A DNA stretch of 24,406 bases from an uncultured Pseudomonadota bacterium. GTDB lineage: Bacteria > Pseudomonadota > Gammaproteobacteria > Steroidobacterales > Steroidobacteraceae. The translations under genes and the position numbers were made by a program. The notes under the pieces are model-generated. The model was not told where the DNA came from and ran no database searches. It saw nothing but the letters and a program-made list of their open reading frames with translations. Positions 6,529-15,400 of the stretch are shown here, one piece after another (within the stretch, counting starts at the first letter, position 1; each line of letters begins with the position of its first letter). Location of the stretch: positions 1 to 24,406 of the forward strand of contig CAMLGF010000056.1 in the NCBI GenBank assembly GCA_946479515.1, written 5' to 3'.

Positions 6529-9248
6529 CAGAAGCTCACCCTCGCGGAAACGCCGAACAACGCGGTGCCATCGCTGGGGGCACACTGGTTGGTGGAGGTC
6601 TGCAGCGCGCCGAGATTGGCGGGCGTCACGGTGGGGTCGTCGAAGGGACCGATGTCGACGCAGGTCTTCTCGGAGGTGAGGTTCTCGCCGAAGGCACTGA
6701 GCTCGAAGCGCGAACCCGGGCCGAAGGCGTAGCTGACACGGGCGTTGAGATAGGTCTGGGCGTCGTTGGTGGACGAAGGGTCGAGCTTGAACTGCAGCGC
6801 GTCGACCTGCTCACCCACGTAGCGGCCGTCCACCTGCACGCGCAGCGACGACTGACCGAGCGAGAAACGCTTGGCGACGAGCACGTTGGCGCTGAAGCCC
6901 GGGGAATTGGGCAGCTCGTGGCCTGCATCAATGGTGGCAGCCAAACTACCCACGTCGGTGATCTCGGTATCGAGCAGGCCGAGCCCGGCCTGCACGGTCC
7001 AACCGGCGCCGGGCAGCCATTGCAGCTCGGCCTCGAGACCGCGGATCTCGGCCTCGGGGATGTTGTAGAAGCCGGGGACGCTGTTGATGGTGGCGAAGGT
7101 CTGCAGGTCCTGCCACACGTAGAAGAACGCGGCGGCATTGAGCCGCAGCGTGGCACCCGCGAGGTCGGACTTGATGCCGATCTCGTAGGCATCGAGCGAC
7201 TCGGGGGCGACGCCCTTCTCCACGTCACCACCGAACGCGGCCAGCGCACGCGTATCGAAGCCGCCGGACTTGAAGCCGCGCGAGAAGCTGCCGTAGAGCA
7301 TGGCGTCGTCGCTCATGCGCCAGGCCAGGGCCAGCTTGCCGCCGATCTCGGAATCCGACTGCCGCGGATGCAGCAGCGGCAGCAGACACGGTGGCGGACC
7401 GCCGAAGGCCCGGCCGGTGTCGGGGTCCACGCCGGGAGCGCCGGGCGGGCAGGTTTCCGGGGCGTTGGCGGTGAGGCTCTCCACCAGCGCGCGCGACATG
7501 AAGGTGTTCGACGGGTACGTGGCCAGCGGGGTCACGGCCACGCCGAAGCGCGAGTCCGCCTCCTTGTCGTTGTCGGTGTAGCGCAGGCCGAGCGACACGG
7601 TGAGCGCGGAATTGAGGTCATAGTCGAGCTGGCCGTAGATGGAACGGTCCTCGTCCACCTGGTCCAGCAGGTTGAACGCGGTGGTGTTGCCATTGTTCAC
7701 GAAGCGGCGCACGTTGGTGGCCTGGTTCAGCTTCTCGCGGAAGTAGTAGAGGCCGCCGATGGCGCGCAAGGGGCCGTCCGCCGAAGAGACCAGCCGCAGC
7801 TCTTGGGTGAACGTCTGGTAGCGAGAGTCCTGGAATGGCGTGAACTGGAAGGTGTTGGTGGCCGAGGCGTCGTCGGCGAAGTTCACCTCGGTCACGTCAT
7901 AGGACGACAGGGACACCAGGGTCACCGCCGCGAAATCGTGTTCCAGGCGCAGGAACCCGCCGCCGATGTCGATGTCGGCCACCGTCGACGAGGAGTTGTA
8001 GAGCTGGTGCCACTCGTCGGTGGAAGGATTGAACGGCGGCGAGCCGCCAAAGCCGCCGCGATCGAAGCAAGCGTTGCGATGCTCGAAGTCGCCGACGCTG
8101 GCGATGTCGGAGCACAGCGTGCCATTGGCATTCAGCAGGCCGCTGCCCTTGTTGCCGAGGCTCTCGCCACGGTTCACGCCCACGTGGTAGTTGGCCAGCA
8201 GGCGCGTGGTGTCGGAGGGCTCCCAGGCGATCTGCAGGCGGCCGGAGTGGCGCTGCTTGTCGCCGAACGCGTGGTCGCCGGTGACCAGGTTGTGGAACAC
8301 GCCGTCGCGGTTGACGGTCTGGAAGGAAAGGCGCGCCGCCCAGTGGTCGCCCAGCCCCGCGCCCAGCGCGCCTTCGAGATTGCGCTGTTGGTGGCTGCCG
8401 TAGGTGCCGAGTAGATAGCCGTCGAGCTCCTGGCCCGGCCGCGGCTTGCGGCTGATGTAGTTGATGGCGCCGCCCGTGGTGTTGCGCCCGAACAGGGAAT
8501 TCTGTGGGCCGCGCAGCACTTCCACGCGCTCCATGTCGTACACCCCGAGCACGCCGGAGAACGGCGTGCTCATGGACACCTCGTCCTGGTAGATGCCCAC
8601 GGCGCGGCTGACGTTGCCATGATAGTTGTTGGTGCCCACGCCGCGGATGGTGAAGCCGATGTTCACGTCGCTGCTGGCATTGCTGTTGAGATTGGGCAGC
8701 GTCGCGAGAACCTGATCCGCGGTGCCGACGCCGCGATTCTCGAGCTCGGTCGCGGACAGCGCCTGCATGGCGATGGGAATGTCCTGCGCGCTCTCCGCGC
8801 GCTTCTGCGCCGTGACGATCACCTCTTCCAGCACGCTGGTATCTTCGAGCGGGTCGCGCGGCGCCTGCCACGGCGCGGCGCTGGCGGGAGGCGTGCCGGC
8901 GGTGCGCCGCATCACGGTGATGGTGCCGGAGGGGTCGACGCGATAGGTGAGCCCGGAGTCGGCCAGCAGGCGGTTCAGCGCCTCCTCGAGAGAGTATTCG
9001 CCGGCGAGGCCCTGAGAACTGAGTCCGCGAACCACGTCCGAGGCAACCACGAGCTGCATTTTCGCCTGCGAGGACAACTGCAGCAGCGCGGATTCCAGGC
9101 TCGCGGGCGCGATGTTCACGTGCAACGGCTGCTCGGCGCCGGCTGCGTGGGCGGTGGGTGCGGACAATGCGAGCGCGGCCGAGGCCACCAACAGCGGCAT
9201 GCCCCGGAGGATATGACCCATGGGACGACCGGACGCGCGCCTGTTCAT
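6528..9248 (-). CDS. TonB-dependent outer-membrane transducer with N-terminal STN signalling domain
   Basis: The protein has 906 residues. A Sec signal peptide (1-36, ending TAHA) is followed by an STN domain (about 41-114). Then comes a TonB box-like segment (EEVIVTAQKR, 141-150) and a plug domain with IRGVGTNNYHG, ERVEVLRGPQNSLFGRNTTGGA and INYISRKP. A beta-barrel ends in Phe (GVSARVSF), as outer-membrane assembly requires. The STN domain marks it as a transducer of the FecA/FpvA type that signals to a FecR anti-sigma factor, which fits the divergent fecI/fecR-like pair. I start at ATG 9248, which has an AGGGG 6 nt upstream; the frame continues upstream to 9548 but there overlaps the sigma gene. 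It overlaps the downstream sulfatase by ATGA. Ligand unknown; the coupling suggests a sulfated compound. Confidence 0.93.
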   Translation of the reverse strand: MNRRASGRPMGHILRGMPLLVASAALALSAPTAHAAGAEQPLHVNIAPASLESALLQLSSQAKMQLVVASDVVRGLSSQGLAGEYSLEEALNRLLADSGLTYRVDPSGTITVMRRTAGTPPASAAPWQAPRDPLEDTSVLEEVIVTAQKRAESAQDIPIAMQALSATELENRGVGTADQVLATLPNLNSNASSDVNIGFTIRGVGTNNYHGNVSRAVGIYQDEVSMSTPFSGVLGVYDMERVEVLRGPQNSLFGRNTTGGAINYISRKPRPGQELDGYLLGTYGSHQQRNLEGALGAGLGDHWAARLSFQTVNRDGVFHNLVTGDHAFGDKQRHSGRLQIAWEPSDTTRLLANYHVGVNRGESLGNKGSGLLNANGTLCSDIASVGDFEHRNACFDRGGFGGSPPFNPSTDEWHQLYNSSSTVADIDIGGGFLRLEHDFAAVTLVSLSSYDVTEVNFADDASATNTFQFTPFQDSRYQTFTQELRLVSSADGPLRAIGGLYYFREKLNQATNVRRFVNNGNTTAFNLLDQVDEDRSIYGQLDYDLNSALTVSLGLRYTDNDKEADSRFGVAVTPLATYPSNTFMSRALVESLTANAPETCPPGAPGVDPDTGRAFGGPPPCLLPLLHPRQSDSEIGGKLALAWRMSDDAMLYGSFSRGFKSGGFDTRALAAFGGDVEKGVAPESLDAYEIGIKSDLAGATLRLNAAAFFYVWQDLQTFATINSVPGFYNIPEAEIRGLEAELQWLPGAGWTVQAGLGLLDTEITDVGSLAATIDAGHELPNSPGFSANVLVAKRFSLGQSSLRVQVDGRYVGEQVDALQFKLDPSSTNDAQTYLNARVSYAFGPGSRFELSAFGENLTSEKTCVDIGPFDDPTVTPANLGALQTSTNQCAPSDGTALFGVSARVSF

Positions 9249-9387
9249 GTCTGACCCCTTCGATCCATTCTTGTTGTAGCCGTGCGATGACGGCGTGTTA
9301 CACACTACAGAACGGTTGGCGGTGCCAATCTGGGAATGAGAACCCGAAAAGGATTCCAATAAGCCGGGCCTCGGTCGTTCTGAAGTC
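9249..9387. promoter_or_regulatory. Divergent control region between receptor and sigma-factor genes
   Basis: The 139 bp separate the receptor start from the sigma-factor start and must hold promoters for both transcripts. By the known FecI logic the receptor promoter would be read by the ECF sigma factor encoded here. I see no motif I can assign with confidence. Confidence 0.45.
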
Positions 9388-9996
9388 ATGGGGAAACACG
9401 ATTCCATCCTCGGGCTGCCCGCCTCGGCGGACGGCGGCCTCGCGCAGGTCATCGATCTGGCCGGTCGCCGGCCGGCGCGCCCGGCAGCGCATGCCCGGCT
9501 GGAACTGCTGTTTCGCGAGCACCAGGCCAATGTGCTGCGGTTCCTCACCCTGCGGTTGGGCTCGGCGGCCGACGCGCGCGACTGCTTTCAGATCGTCTGC
9601 ACTCGCCTGATCGAGCGCAGCGCCACGCTCGCGGACGACAATCTCACGGCACTCCTTTATGTATGCGCGCGCAACGTGGCCATCGACGAGCTGCGCCGGC
9701 GCCGCAACGACTGCGAGCACGCCGGCACCGAAGCGGAAGGCGCGAACGTGCCCGATGGCTCGCCGCTGCCGGAACGGCAGGCGCAGGCCGCGCAGCAGCT
9801 CGCGGTGCTGCTTGCGCTGCTGGACGAACTACCGCCCAAGTGCCGCCGCGCCTTCGTCGGCTACAAGCTCGAAGGCCGCGAGTATCGCGACATCGCCGCA
9901 TCCATGGGCATCACCGAAAGCATGGTGCGCAAGTACGTCATCAAGGCCGTGGCGCATTGCGCCGCGCGCTTCGAGAAGATGGACGGTTGGGAATGA
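9388..9996 (+). CDS. ECF sigma factor, FecI-like
   Basis: The 202-residue protein has sigma region 2 at about 40-105 (LFREHQANVLRFLTLRL, DARDCFQIVCTRLIE, ALLYVCARNVAIDELRRR). Region 4 is at about 140-195 (LLDELPPKCRRAFVGYKLEG, YRDIAASMGITESMVRKYV), the helix-turn-helix that reads the -35 box. This is the FecI/iron-starvation ECF group. The first ~30 residues are extra and variable. Its stop overlaps the FecR start as ATGA, so the two are translationally coupled. The expected target is the divergent receptor-sulfatase operon. A weak purine-rich stretch precedes ATG 9388; a start slightly downstream is not excluded. Confidence 0.9.
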   Translation: MGKHDSILGLPASADGGLAQVIDLAGRRPARPAAHARLELLFREHQANVLRFLTLRLGSAADARDCFQIVCTRLIERSATLADDNLTALLYVCARNVAIDELRRRRNDCEHAGTEAEGANVPDGSPLPERQAQAAQQLAVLLALLDELPPKCRRAFVGYKLEGREYRDIAASMGITESMVRKYVIKAVAHCAARFEKMDGWE

Positions 9997-10955
9997 GCTA
10001 CCCCACGGCACGTGATGAGCAGGCCGCGTACTGGCTCCTGAAACTGCAGGAGCCTGATGTGAGCGCGGAGGAAATCCAGGCGGCGCTCGATTGGCAGGCC
10101 GACCCACGGAACCGCGCCGCGCTCGACAGAGTGGCGGCGTTCTGGAACGCCTGGTCTGGCGGAGATCCGGCACGCGGGGCACCGACGCGCGCGCGCGGCA
10201 TGCGCCGGCTGGCATGGGGTGTGGCCGCCGCCTGCATCGTCGCCCTGTTCATCGGCGCGGGAATACTGCTCCGCCCGGCCCGCGTGCCCGCCGACGTCAT
10301 CGTGCGCGAATACCTCACGCCCGTCGGCCGTGTCGACACGGTGCTGCTGGCGGATGGCACGAAGGTGACGCTCGGCGGCGCCAGTTCCATCCATGTGCGT
10401 TACGCGGCGGATATCCGCCACGTGCAGCTCTCGTCGGGCGAGGCACTGTTCGAGGTTGCCAAGGACGCGCAGCGGCCGTTCATCGTCGACATGCCCAACG
10501 GATCCGTGCGCGCGCTCGGCACGCAGTTCAACGTGCATCGCGGTCCGGAGGCTGCCACCGTCACCGTCATCGAAGGCACGGTGCGGGTTTCGCCGCCGGC
10601 GTGGCGCGCGGCGGCGGCGGTGGACCTCGCAGCCGGAAGACAGATCGCCTTGAACACCGACGGCGCGCTCGGCCCGGTGCTGGCCGCGAACACCACGGAT
10701 GTCGGCGGCTGGCGCAACGGGCGGCTGGTGTTCAGCGAGCAGAGCCTGCGATCGGTGGTCGCCGATCTCAATCGCTACTCGCAGCAGCCCGTGCTGATCG
10801 GCGAGCCGGCACTGGCGTCGATCCGCATCAGCGGCGCGGTGAACGTCGCCCAACTGGATGGCTGGGTCGATGCGCTGGGCACGCTGCTCGATGTGCGGGT
10901 GATCCGCGACGAGCGTGGCGTCTCGCTGATGAGGGAAGGTTCGCAAGGCCCGTGA
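9993..10955 (+). CDS. FecR-like anti-sigma factor / sigma regulator
   Basis: The 320-residue inner-membrane protein begins with a cytoplasmic anti-sigma segment of the DUF4880 type (QAAYWLLKLQEPDVSAEEIQ, then ALDWQADPRNRAALDRVAAFW). A single membrane span follows (about 72-92, WGVAAACIVALFIGAGILL). The periplasmic FecR domain has LADGTKVTLGGASSIHVRY, VQLSSGEALFEVAKD, RPFIVD and VRALGTQFNV. The C-terminal part (from about 240: GRLVFSEQSLRSVVADLNRY, later LDGWVDALGTLLDVRV) is the segment that contacts the receptor STN domain in related systems. I start at ATG 9993 because it overlaps the sigma stop and the domain begins there; the longer frame upstream is a shadow of the sigma gene. Confidence 0.9.
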   Translation: MSYPTARDEQAAYWLLKLQEPDVSAEEIQAALDWQADPRNRAALDRVAAFWNAWSGGDPARGAPTRARGMRRLAWGVAAACIVALFIGAGILLRPARVPADVIVREYLTPVGRVDTVLLADGTKVTLGGASSIHVRYAADIRHVQLSSGEALFEVAKDAQRPFIVDMPNGSVRALGTQFNVHRGPEAATVTVIEGTVRVSPPAWRAAAAVDLAAGRQIALNTDGALGPVLAANTTDVGGWRNGRLVFSEQSLRSVVADLNRYSQQPVLIGEPALASIRISGAVNVAQLDGWVDALGTLLDVRVIRDERGVSLMREGSQGP

Positions 10956-10980
10956 GGTCGGTGGATCGAGGCGATCCCGA

Positions 10981-10998
10981 CGCAGCGTCGGCGCTGCG
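10981..10998. terminator. Possible hairpin after fecR-like gene
   Basis: The arms 10981-10987 and 10992-10998 pair perfectly over 7 bp with a tcgg loop, 25 nt after the stop. No T-tract follows, so intrinsic termination is doubtful. Confidence 0.25.
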
Positions 10999-11144
10999 GA
11001 GCCCGCAGTCAGCAGCGATTCAGCCGCTGGGCGGGCTGCTCGTCGGTTCGTCTGACCCGTATCGGCAATTCGGCCTACCGACGCCTCGTTGGCGCGGGCG
11101 CAAAACTCGCCCGTTGTTAGATCAAAAAGTCGGGGGATTCTATC

Positions 11145-12797
11145 GTGCGCACGCCAGCTTTCGTTTTTACACGCCCACTTCTCGCGCTCACGGCGTTCGC
11201 GGCTCTCGCCTTCTCGCTCCAGGTCTCGGCAGACCCGTTGCGACCGCCCGCAGCACCCCAGGTCACGATCGGCGCGGAGCTGAAATACGTACGTTTCGAT
11301 TGGCTGCCGGCTTCCGGGGCTACCTATTACCAGCTGCGTATGAAAGTGGGCAACGGCGCGTTCACCCCGTTCGGCGGCCAGTTGCCGGCCTCGGTCACCA
11401 AGACACGGCGCTACGTGGGGGTGCACCTCGAAGACTGGGCGCATACGCGTTACCAGCTGCTGGCATGCAACTCCGCGGGCTGCACGGGTTCGGCACCGAT
11501 GGATCCGTTGCCGCTGATGCTCGACACCATCGGTTACTTCAAGGCATCGAACACCGAAGCCGGCGACCTCTTCGGCCGCGACGCGGTCATCAGCGACGAT
11601 GGCCTGACACTGGCGGTGAGCGCCGAGCACGAGAGCAGCGGGGCCTCCGGCGTGAACGGCGACCAGGCGGACAACAGCTCGACGGGTTCGGGCGCGGTTT
11701 ACATTTTCCGGGGCAATGGCTCGGTGTGGCGGCAGGAGGCTTACCTCAAACCGCCGGTGAATCGCGACGGCGCGCGCCTGGGCGCCGCCATCACGACGTT
11801 GAACGGGCGCACCATGGCATTGAGCCGTGACGGCTCACTGGCCGTCATCGGCGCACCCGCCATCGACTCGCAGAACTTCGCCGAGTCGGGCGAGGTGTAT
11901 GTCTACCAGCGCGGCAGCACGGGCTGGCGGCACACGGCGACTATCCAGTCACCGGACCCGAAGACGTCGGACTTCTTCGGCGTCTCCATCGACCTGTCTT
12001 TGGATGGCATGACGCTCAAGGTGAGCTCCAACCTGCCGAGCGATGGCAATGGCCACGCGGAAGGACGCACGCACATCTACCGGCGTAGCGGCTCGACCTG
12101 GCAGCGGGAAGTGACGCTCGCGCCTTACTACACCGGCGACTTCTGCCGCACCTCGCGACTGAGCGGCGACGGTGCGACGCTGGTGGTCAATTGCTACTCA
12201 CTGTCGGATTCGTTCCATGCGGTGACTTACAAGCACATCGCCGGCACCTGGGTGCACATTTCCGACCTCACGTTGGCGCGGTATATGGACCAGCGTGCGT
12301 TGGCGCTGAACTACGACGGCACGGCGCTGGCGCTGGGCATGCTTCAAGGTTCCACGCCAGCCGTGGGCCTCTATCGCTGGAGTGGCGCCGCGTGGGTGAG
12401 TGAGGACGTCATCCCGAAACCCGCGGTCCTCGGCACGGGCGGAGCCTTCGGGTTTTCATTGGTGTTCGATCGCCCGGGCAATCAGCTCGCTATCGGCGAC
12501 TACACGAGCACGGCGGCGGGCGCGGGCGTCTCGGGCACGGTGTCGCAGGGCGGTGTCCAACACGGCGCGGTCTTCGTGTACCGCCGCAGCTCCGCGGCAA
12601 CATTGCCGTGGCGGCTGCGCTCCGTGGTCAAAGCGCCGAACCCGGGGCCGGATTTCTTCGGGTCGACGGTCTCACTTTCGGGTTCGGGCAAGACACTGGC
12701 GGTGGGCGCGCAATGGGAGGCCAGCAAGGCGCGCGGCGTGCACGGCGACCAGACGGATGAAAGCGCGCCGGATGCCGGCGCGGCGTATCTGTATTAG
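11145..12797 (+). CDS. Exported FG-GAP-like beta-propeller protein with N-terminal fibronectin-like domain
   Basis: The 550-residue protein has a signal peptide (1-29, ending VSA). A fibronectin type III-like region follows (about 33-122: FDWLPASGATYYQLRMKVGN, then RYQLLACNSAGCTGSAP). The rest, about 128-550, is an integrin-like propeller of repeated units: D-x-FG, then L-S-x-D-G-x-T-L-A-V, then GAVY-hydrophobic. The motif GVNGDQADNS in the first blade returns as GVHGDQTDESA in the last, as expected when a propeller closes on itself. The start is GTG 11145, with GGGGGA 7 nt upstream and the signal peptide directly after. Secreted or surface protein with a probable binding role; no catalytic motif is seen. 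It is paralogous to the protein at 19589-20995, which lacks the fibronectin-like part. Confidence 0.82.
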   Translation: MRTPAFVFTRPLLALTAFAALAFSLQVSADPLRPPAAPQVTIGAELKYVRFDWLPASGATYYQLRMKVGNGAFTPFGGQLPASVTKTRRYVGVHLEDWAHTRYQLLACNSAGCTGSAPMDPLPLMLDTIGYFKASNTEAGDLFGRDAVISDDGLTLAVSAEHESSGASGVNGDQADNSSTGSGAVYIFRGNGSVWRQEAYLKPPVNRDGARLGAAITTLNGRTMALSRDGSLAVIGAPAIDSQNFAESGEVYVYQRGSTGWRHTATIQSPDPKTSDFFGVSIDLSLDGMTLKVSSNLPSDGNGHAEGRTHIYRRSGSTWQREVTLAPYYTGDFCRTSRLSGDGATLVVNCYSLSDSFHAVTYKHIAGTWVHISDLTLARYMDQRALALNYDGTALALGMLQGSTPAVGLYRWSGAAWVSEDVIPKPAVLGTGGAFGFSLVFDRPGNQLAIGDYTSTAAGAGVSGTVSQGGVQHGAVFVYRRSSAATLPWRLRSVVKAPNPGPDFFGSTVSLSGSGKTLAVGAQWEASKARGVHGDQTDESAPDAGAAYLY

Positions 12798-12810
12798 AAG
12801 GTATTCGGTC

Positions 12811-12839
12811 CCCCGCCAGCGGGCGCTGGCGGGGTTATT
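12811..12839 (+). terminator. Rho-independent terminator after FG-GAP gene
   Basis: The arms 12811-12820 and 12825-12834 are a perfect 10-bp GC-rich stem with a gggc loop, followed by TTATT. It lies 13 nt after the stop. Confidence 0.85.
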
Positions 12840-13194
12840 CTGCGCGGATTCCAGCTTCCGCGACCAGCGCTACTCCGCCTTCCTGTTCGACTCCTCGAGC
12901 GCAGGCTGCGCACTACGGTCGGGTCACTGGGTCCATGTCCGCGCTCCGTGTGATGGGCGACCAGCGACGCAAAGCCCGGGTGATGTACTCGGCCCGTCCG
13001 CCAGGGTCGCGGACAACTGGCTGTGACCGTTCGAGCCGTCCCAACAGCTGCAGTTGTAAGACGGACAGAGTCTATTCCTGCGAGCGCCCGCCACTGGGAC
13101 GGTGCTGATCAGCTACCCGGCGAGGCAGGTTCCGATATCCGACCACCCGGGACCCCTCTACGCTCCCGCGCACAACAATCAGGGAGCGTCCTTG
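12840..13194. other. Intergenic stretch with no supported gene
   Basis: After the terminator about 355 bp precede the next start. Several frames are open but none shows family similarity or a ribosome binding site. The promoter of the next gene must lie here; I could not locate it. Confidence 0.5.
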
Positions 13195-15339
13195 ATGAAA
13201 GGCATGCACGTTCTCGCCGGCACACTAACATCGCTGGCGCTATCGGTTTGCGGGTGGGCCGCCGATGTCCGCACGATCAATTATTCCCAGATCCTGGAAC
13301 GTCCACCCGGCCAGACCTTCACCCAGTTCGCGCGCAACGTGGCCATCGACGGCGCGGACCTCATCGTGCTCGCCACGCACGACGGCGGGCAATCCGCATT
13401 GCTGTATCACCGCGCCAGCGGCGGCTACCGGTTCACGTACAGCAGCACGCTGCTCACGTTCGAGGCGCGCGACCGCATGCAGGTGCGCATGAAAAACGGC
13501 ATCGCGGTGATCCAGTTCGGCGACCGCGAGTGGATCTTCGAGCGCAGCGGCGGCAGGTATGTGCCTGGCGTGGCAGCGTCGCCGCTGAATCATCCCGGCG
13601 GGGTCGCCATCTCCGGCAACAGCATCCTGTTCGGCGGTGACAACTGCGGCTACGACGGCGTCATCTATCAAAAGGGCACCGACGGGCGGTGGACCATCAC
13701 CGGCCGCCTCGATGACAACCAGGGCTCGTGTGTACCCGAAGGTCTGGCCGTCGAGCTCAACTACGACACCGCGCTGATTCATTCGCCCGGCACACCCGAG
13801 GTCACCACCTGGCGCCGCAGTGGCACTGCGCTCGACTGGGTGACGGCCGGCGCCTTGCAGGTCCCCGCGGCAGTCGCGGCGACGTCCGGACCCTTCGCAT
13901 TGCAGAACTCCACCGTCGTGACGCCTGGGTCGTACGTGTTCCGCCGAGAAGGCAATACCTGGACCGCGCAGGGGCGCGCCATCCCCGCCGACTACGGCAT
14001 GGGTTCGGGCAACGCGCGCGCGGTGAAATTCCGCGATGGCGTGCTGGTGACGTCGGAGAACTGGCTTCCCGAACCCGGCCAGGCCGGCGTGTACGTGTAT
14101 CTCGAGACCACGCCTGGCTGCTTCGAACACGTGGCCATTCTCCCGGCCTACTCGGGCACCTACCTGCAGGTCACTGATCACGATGTCTCGGGGCGTACCG
14201 TCGTCATGGGCATTTCGGGAAGCGGCGGCAATGTACTTACTTTCACACTGCCCGAACCGCTTGCGGCCCCGGACCCGATCGTCACTGACTTCGAAGATGG
14301 CGACGCAAGCGACTTCTCGGCGGTCAGCGGACAATTCGCCATCGCTGCCCGCGGCAGCAACCATGTGCTCGCACAGACCAACACGACCAATTTCAGTGTC
14401 GCATTGGCGCAAGACAGTGACGCGGCTTACTTGCAGCGCATCGAGGCGAAGATTACCCCCGCCTATGGGTCGACCGATGGCTGGGTGGGGCTGATCGCCC
14501 GCTACACCGACGCCAACAACTATTACTACGTCGCGGTGCGCAAGAACGGCACTACCGGTCTCTATCGCCGTCGCAACGGTGTCAACGAACTCCTCCGCGA
14601 TTTGCCAGGCGGTCCGGCCGGGCAAATCGTGCGCCTGATAGCGAGCGCGGACGAGGTTCAGGTGTCCGTCAACAACCAGTACCGTGCCAGTGTGCGCGAC
14701 ACTTCGCTGCCGCGCGGCCGTGCCGGGCTCATCACGTATCACGCAGGCGCGGATTTTGATGACGTGGTCATCACGGCTACGAATCAAGTATGGCTGATCT
14801 ACAAGCGGTTCACGCCCGATTCCGACGTGGGGGTCACACGCAGGGGCCGGGAATTCAACACGATCGGCGGCGACTGGCAGTATCGCGAGACCAACCCTCC
14901 GTATATCGAGGGCTACCTGCAACGGGATGCCAGCCGCAGCGCGTTTGCGTTCGTCGGCGCGCCGGTGAGGAACCAGGAAATCGAGACTGCCTTTTCGATC
15001 GACGCGGTCTCGTCGGCCACCGGCGCTTGGGTTGGCCTGCTCGGTCGATACGTGGATTCACAGACACACTACTTCGCCACGGTTGGCACGAATGGTCGTG
15101 TCGAGATACGCAAGTGGGTGAACGGCGTGGTGACGCTGCTCGGCTTCGCGAGCCGGGCCGTGAACGTGGGCGACGTCTTCATCATGCGGTTCCGCCTGGT
15201 CGGCGATCAGCTGCAGCTGTTCCTCGGCGATCGACAGGTACTGAGCGTGCGTGATGATGACATTCCCGCCGGAGCGCATGGTCTCGCGACGAATCGCGCG
15301 GCGGCGACGTGGGCCTACCTGTACGTGAAGCAGCCCTGA
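13195..15339 (+). CDS. Exported protein with two C-terminal LamG/DUF1080-like domains
   Basis: The 714-residue protein starts with a Sec signal peptide (about 1-23). Residues ~30-360 form a beta-rich, propeller-like region with repeats such as IDGADLIVLATHDGG, VAISGNSILFGGD and VFRREGNTWTAQGRAI. They resemble the FG-GAP neighbour in style but lack its GD motifs. Two concanavalin-like domains follow: about 365-528 (DFEDGDASDF, GWVGLIARYTDANNYYYVAV, VQVSVNNQYRASVRD, GRAGLITYHAGADFDDVVI) and about 533-714 (GAWVGLLGRYVDSQTHYFAT, LQLFLGDRQVLSVRDDD, HGLATNRAAATW). Such domains often bind glycans. No catalytic residues could be assigned. I chose ATG 13195 because AGGGAG lies 8 nt upstream and the signal peptide begins there. 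A strong terminator follows. Confidence 0.8.
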   Translation: MKGMHVLAGTLTSLALSVCGWAADVRTINYSQILERPPGQTFTQFARNVAIDGADLIVLATHDGGQSALLYHRASGGYRFTYSSTLLTFEARDRMQVRMKNGIAVIQFGDREWIFERSGGRYVPGVAASPLNHPGGVAISGNSILFGGDNCGYDGVIYQKGTDGRWTITGRLDDNQGSCVPEGLAVELNYDTALIHSPGTPEVTTWRRSGTALDWVTAGALQVPAAVAATSGPFALQNSTVVTPGSYVFRREGNTWTAQGRAIPADYGMGSGNARAVKFRDGVLVTSENWLPEPGQAGVYVYLETTPGCFEHVAILPAYSGTYLQVTDHDVSGRTVVMGISGSGGNVLTFTLPEPLAAPDPIVTDFEDGDASDFSAVSGQFAIAARGSNHVLAQTNTTNFSVALAQDSDAAYLQRIEAKITPAYGSTDGWVGLIARYTDANNYYYVAVRKNGTTGLYRRRNGVNELLRDLPGGPAGQIVRLIASADEVQVSVNNQYRASVRDTSLPRGRAGLITYHAGADFDDVVITATNQVWLIYKRFTPDSDVGVTRRGREFNTIGGDWQYRETNPPYIEGYLQRDASRSAFAFVGAPVRNQEIETAFSIDAVSSATGAWVGLLGRYVDSQTHYFATVGTNGRVEIRKWVNGVVTLLGFASRAVNVGDVFIMRFRLVGDQLQLFLGDRQVLSVRDDDIPAGAHGLATNRAAATWAYLYVKQP

Positions 15340-15347
15340 AAGCAAAA

Positions 15348-15388
15348 GGCCCCGCCGACTCTCGCCGGCGGGGCCCCATTTCTTCTTG
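15348..15388. terminator. Bidirectional terminator between convergent genes
   Basis: The arms 15348-15357 and 15366-15375 form a 10-bp GC stem with an 8-nt loop. The plus side is followed by a T-rich stretch and the minus side by TTTT, so it can serve both the LamG-like gene and the aldolase gene. Confidence 0.85.
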
Positions 15389-15400
15389 CTCTTGCTCGAA

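Noticed and set aside
6480..8414. Long plus-strand open frame (644 codons) antisense to the receptor gene
   Set aside because: Its translation is Gly/Val/Arg/Glu-rich without any domain, as expected for the shadow of a GC-rich gene, and the opposite strand encodes a complete TonB receptor.
9861..11630. Long minus-strand open frame (589 codons) across sigma, fecR-like and FG-GAP genes
   Set aside because: It spans three well-supported plus-strand genes and their intergenic gap, and its composition is that of a shadow frame.
12840..13194. A small gene in the gap before the LamG-like gene
   Set aside because: Several frames are open but none has a ribosome binding site or recognisable motif.
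13240..14922. Long minus-strand open frame (560 codons) antisense to the LamG-like protein gene
   Set aside because: There is no family motif and no ribosome binding site; the plus strand has a signal peptide, a good Shine-Dalgarno and recognisable domains.
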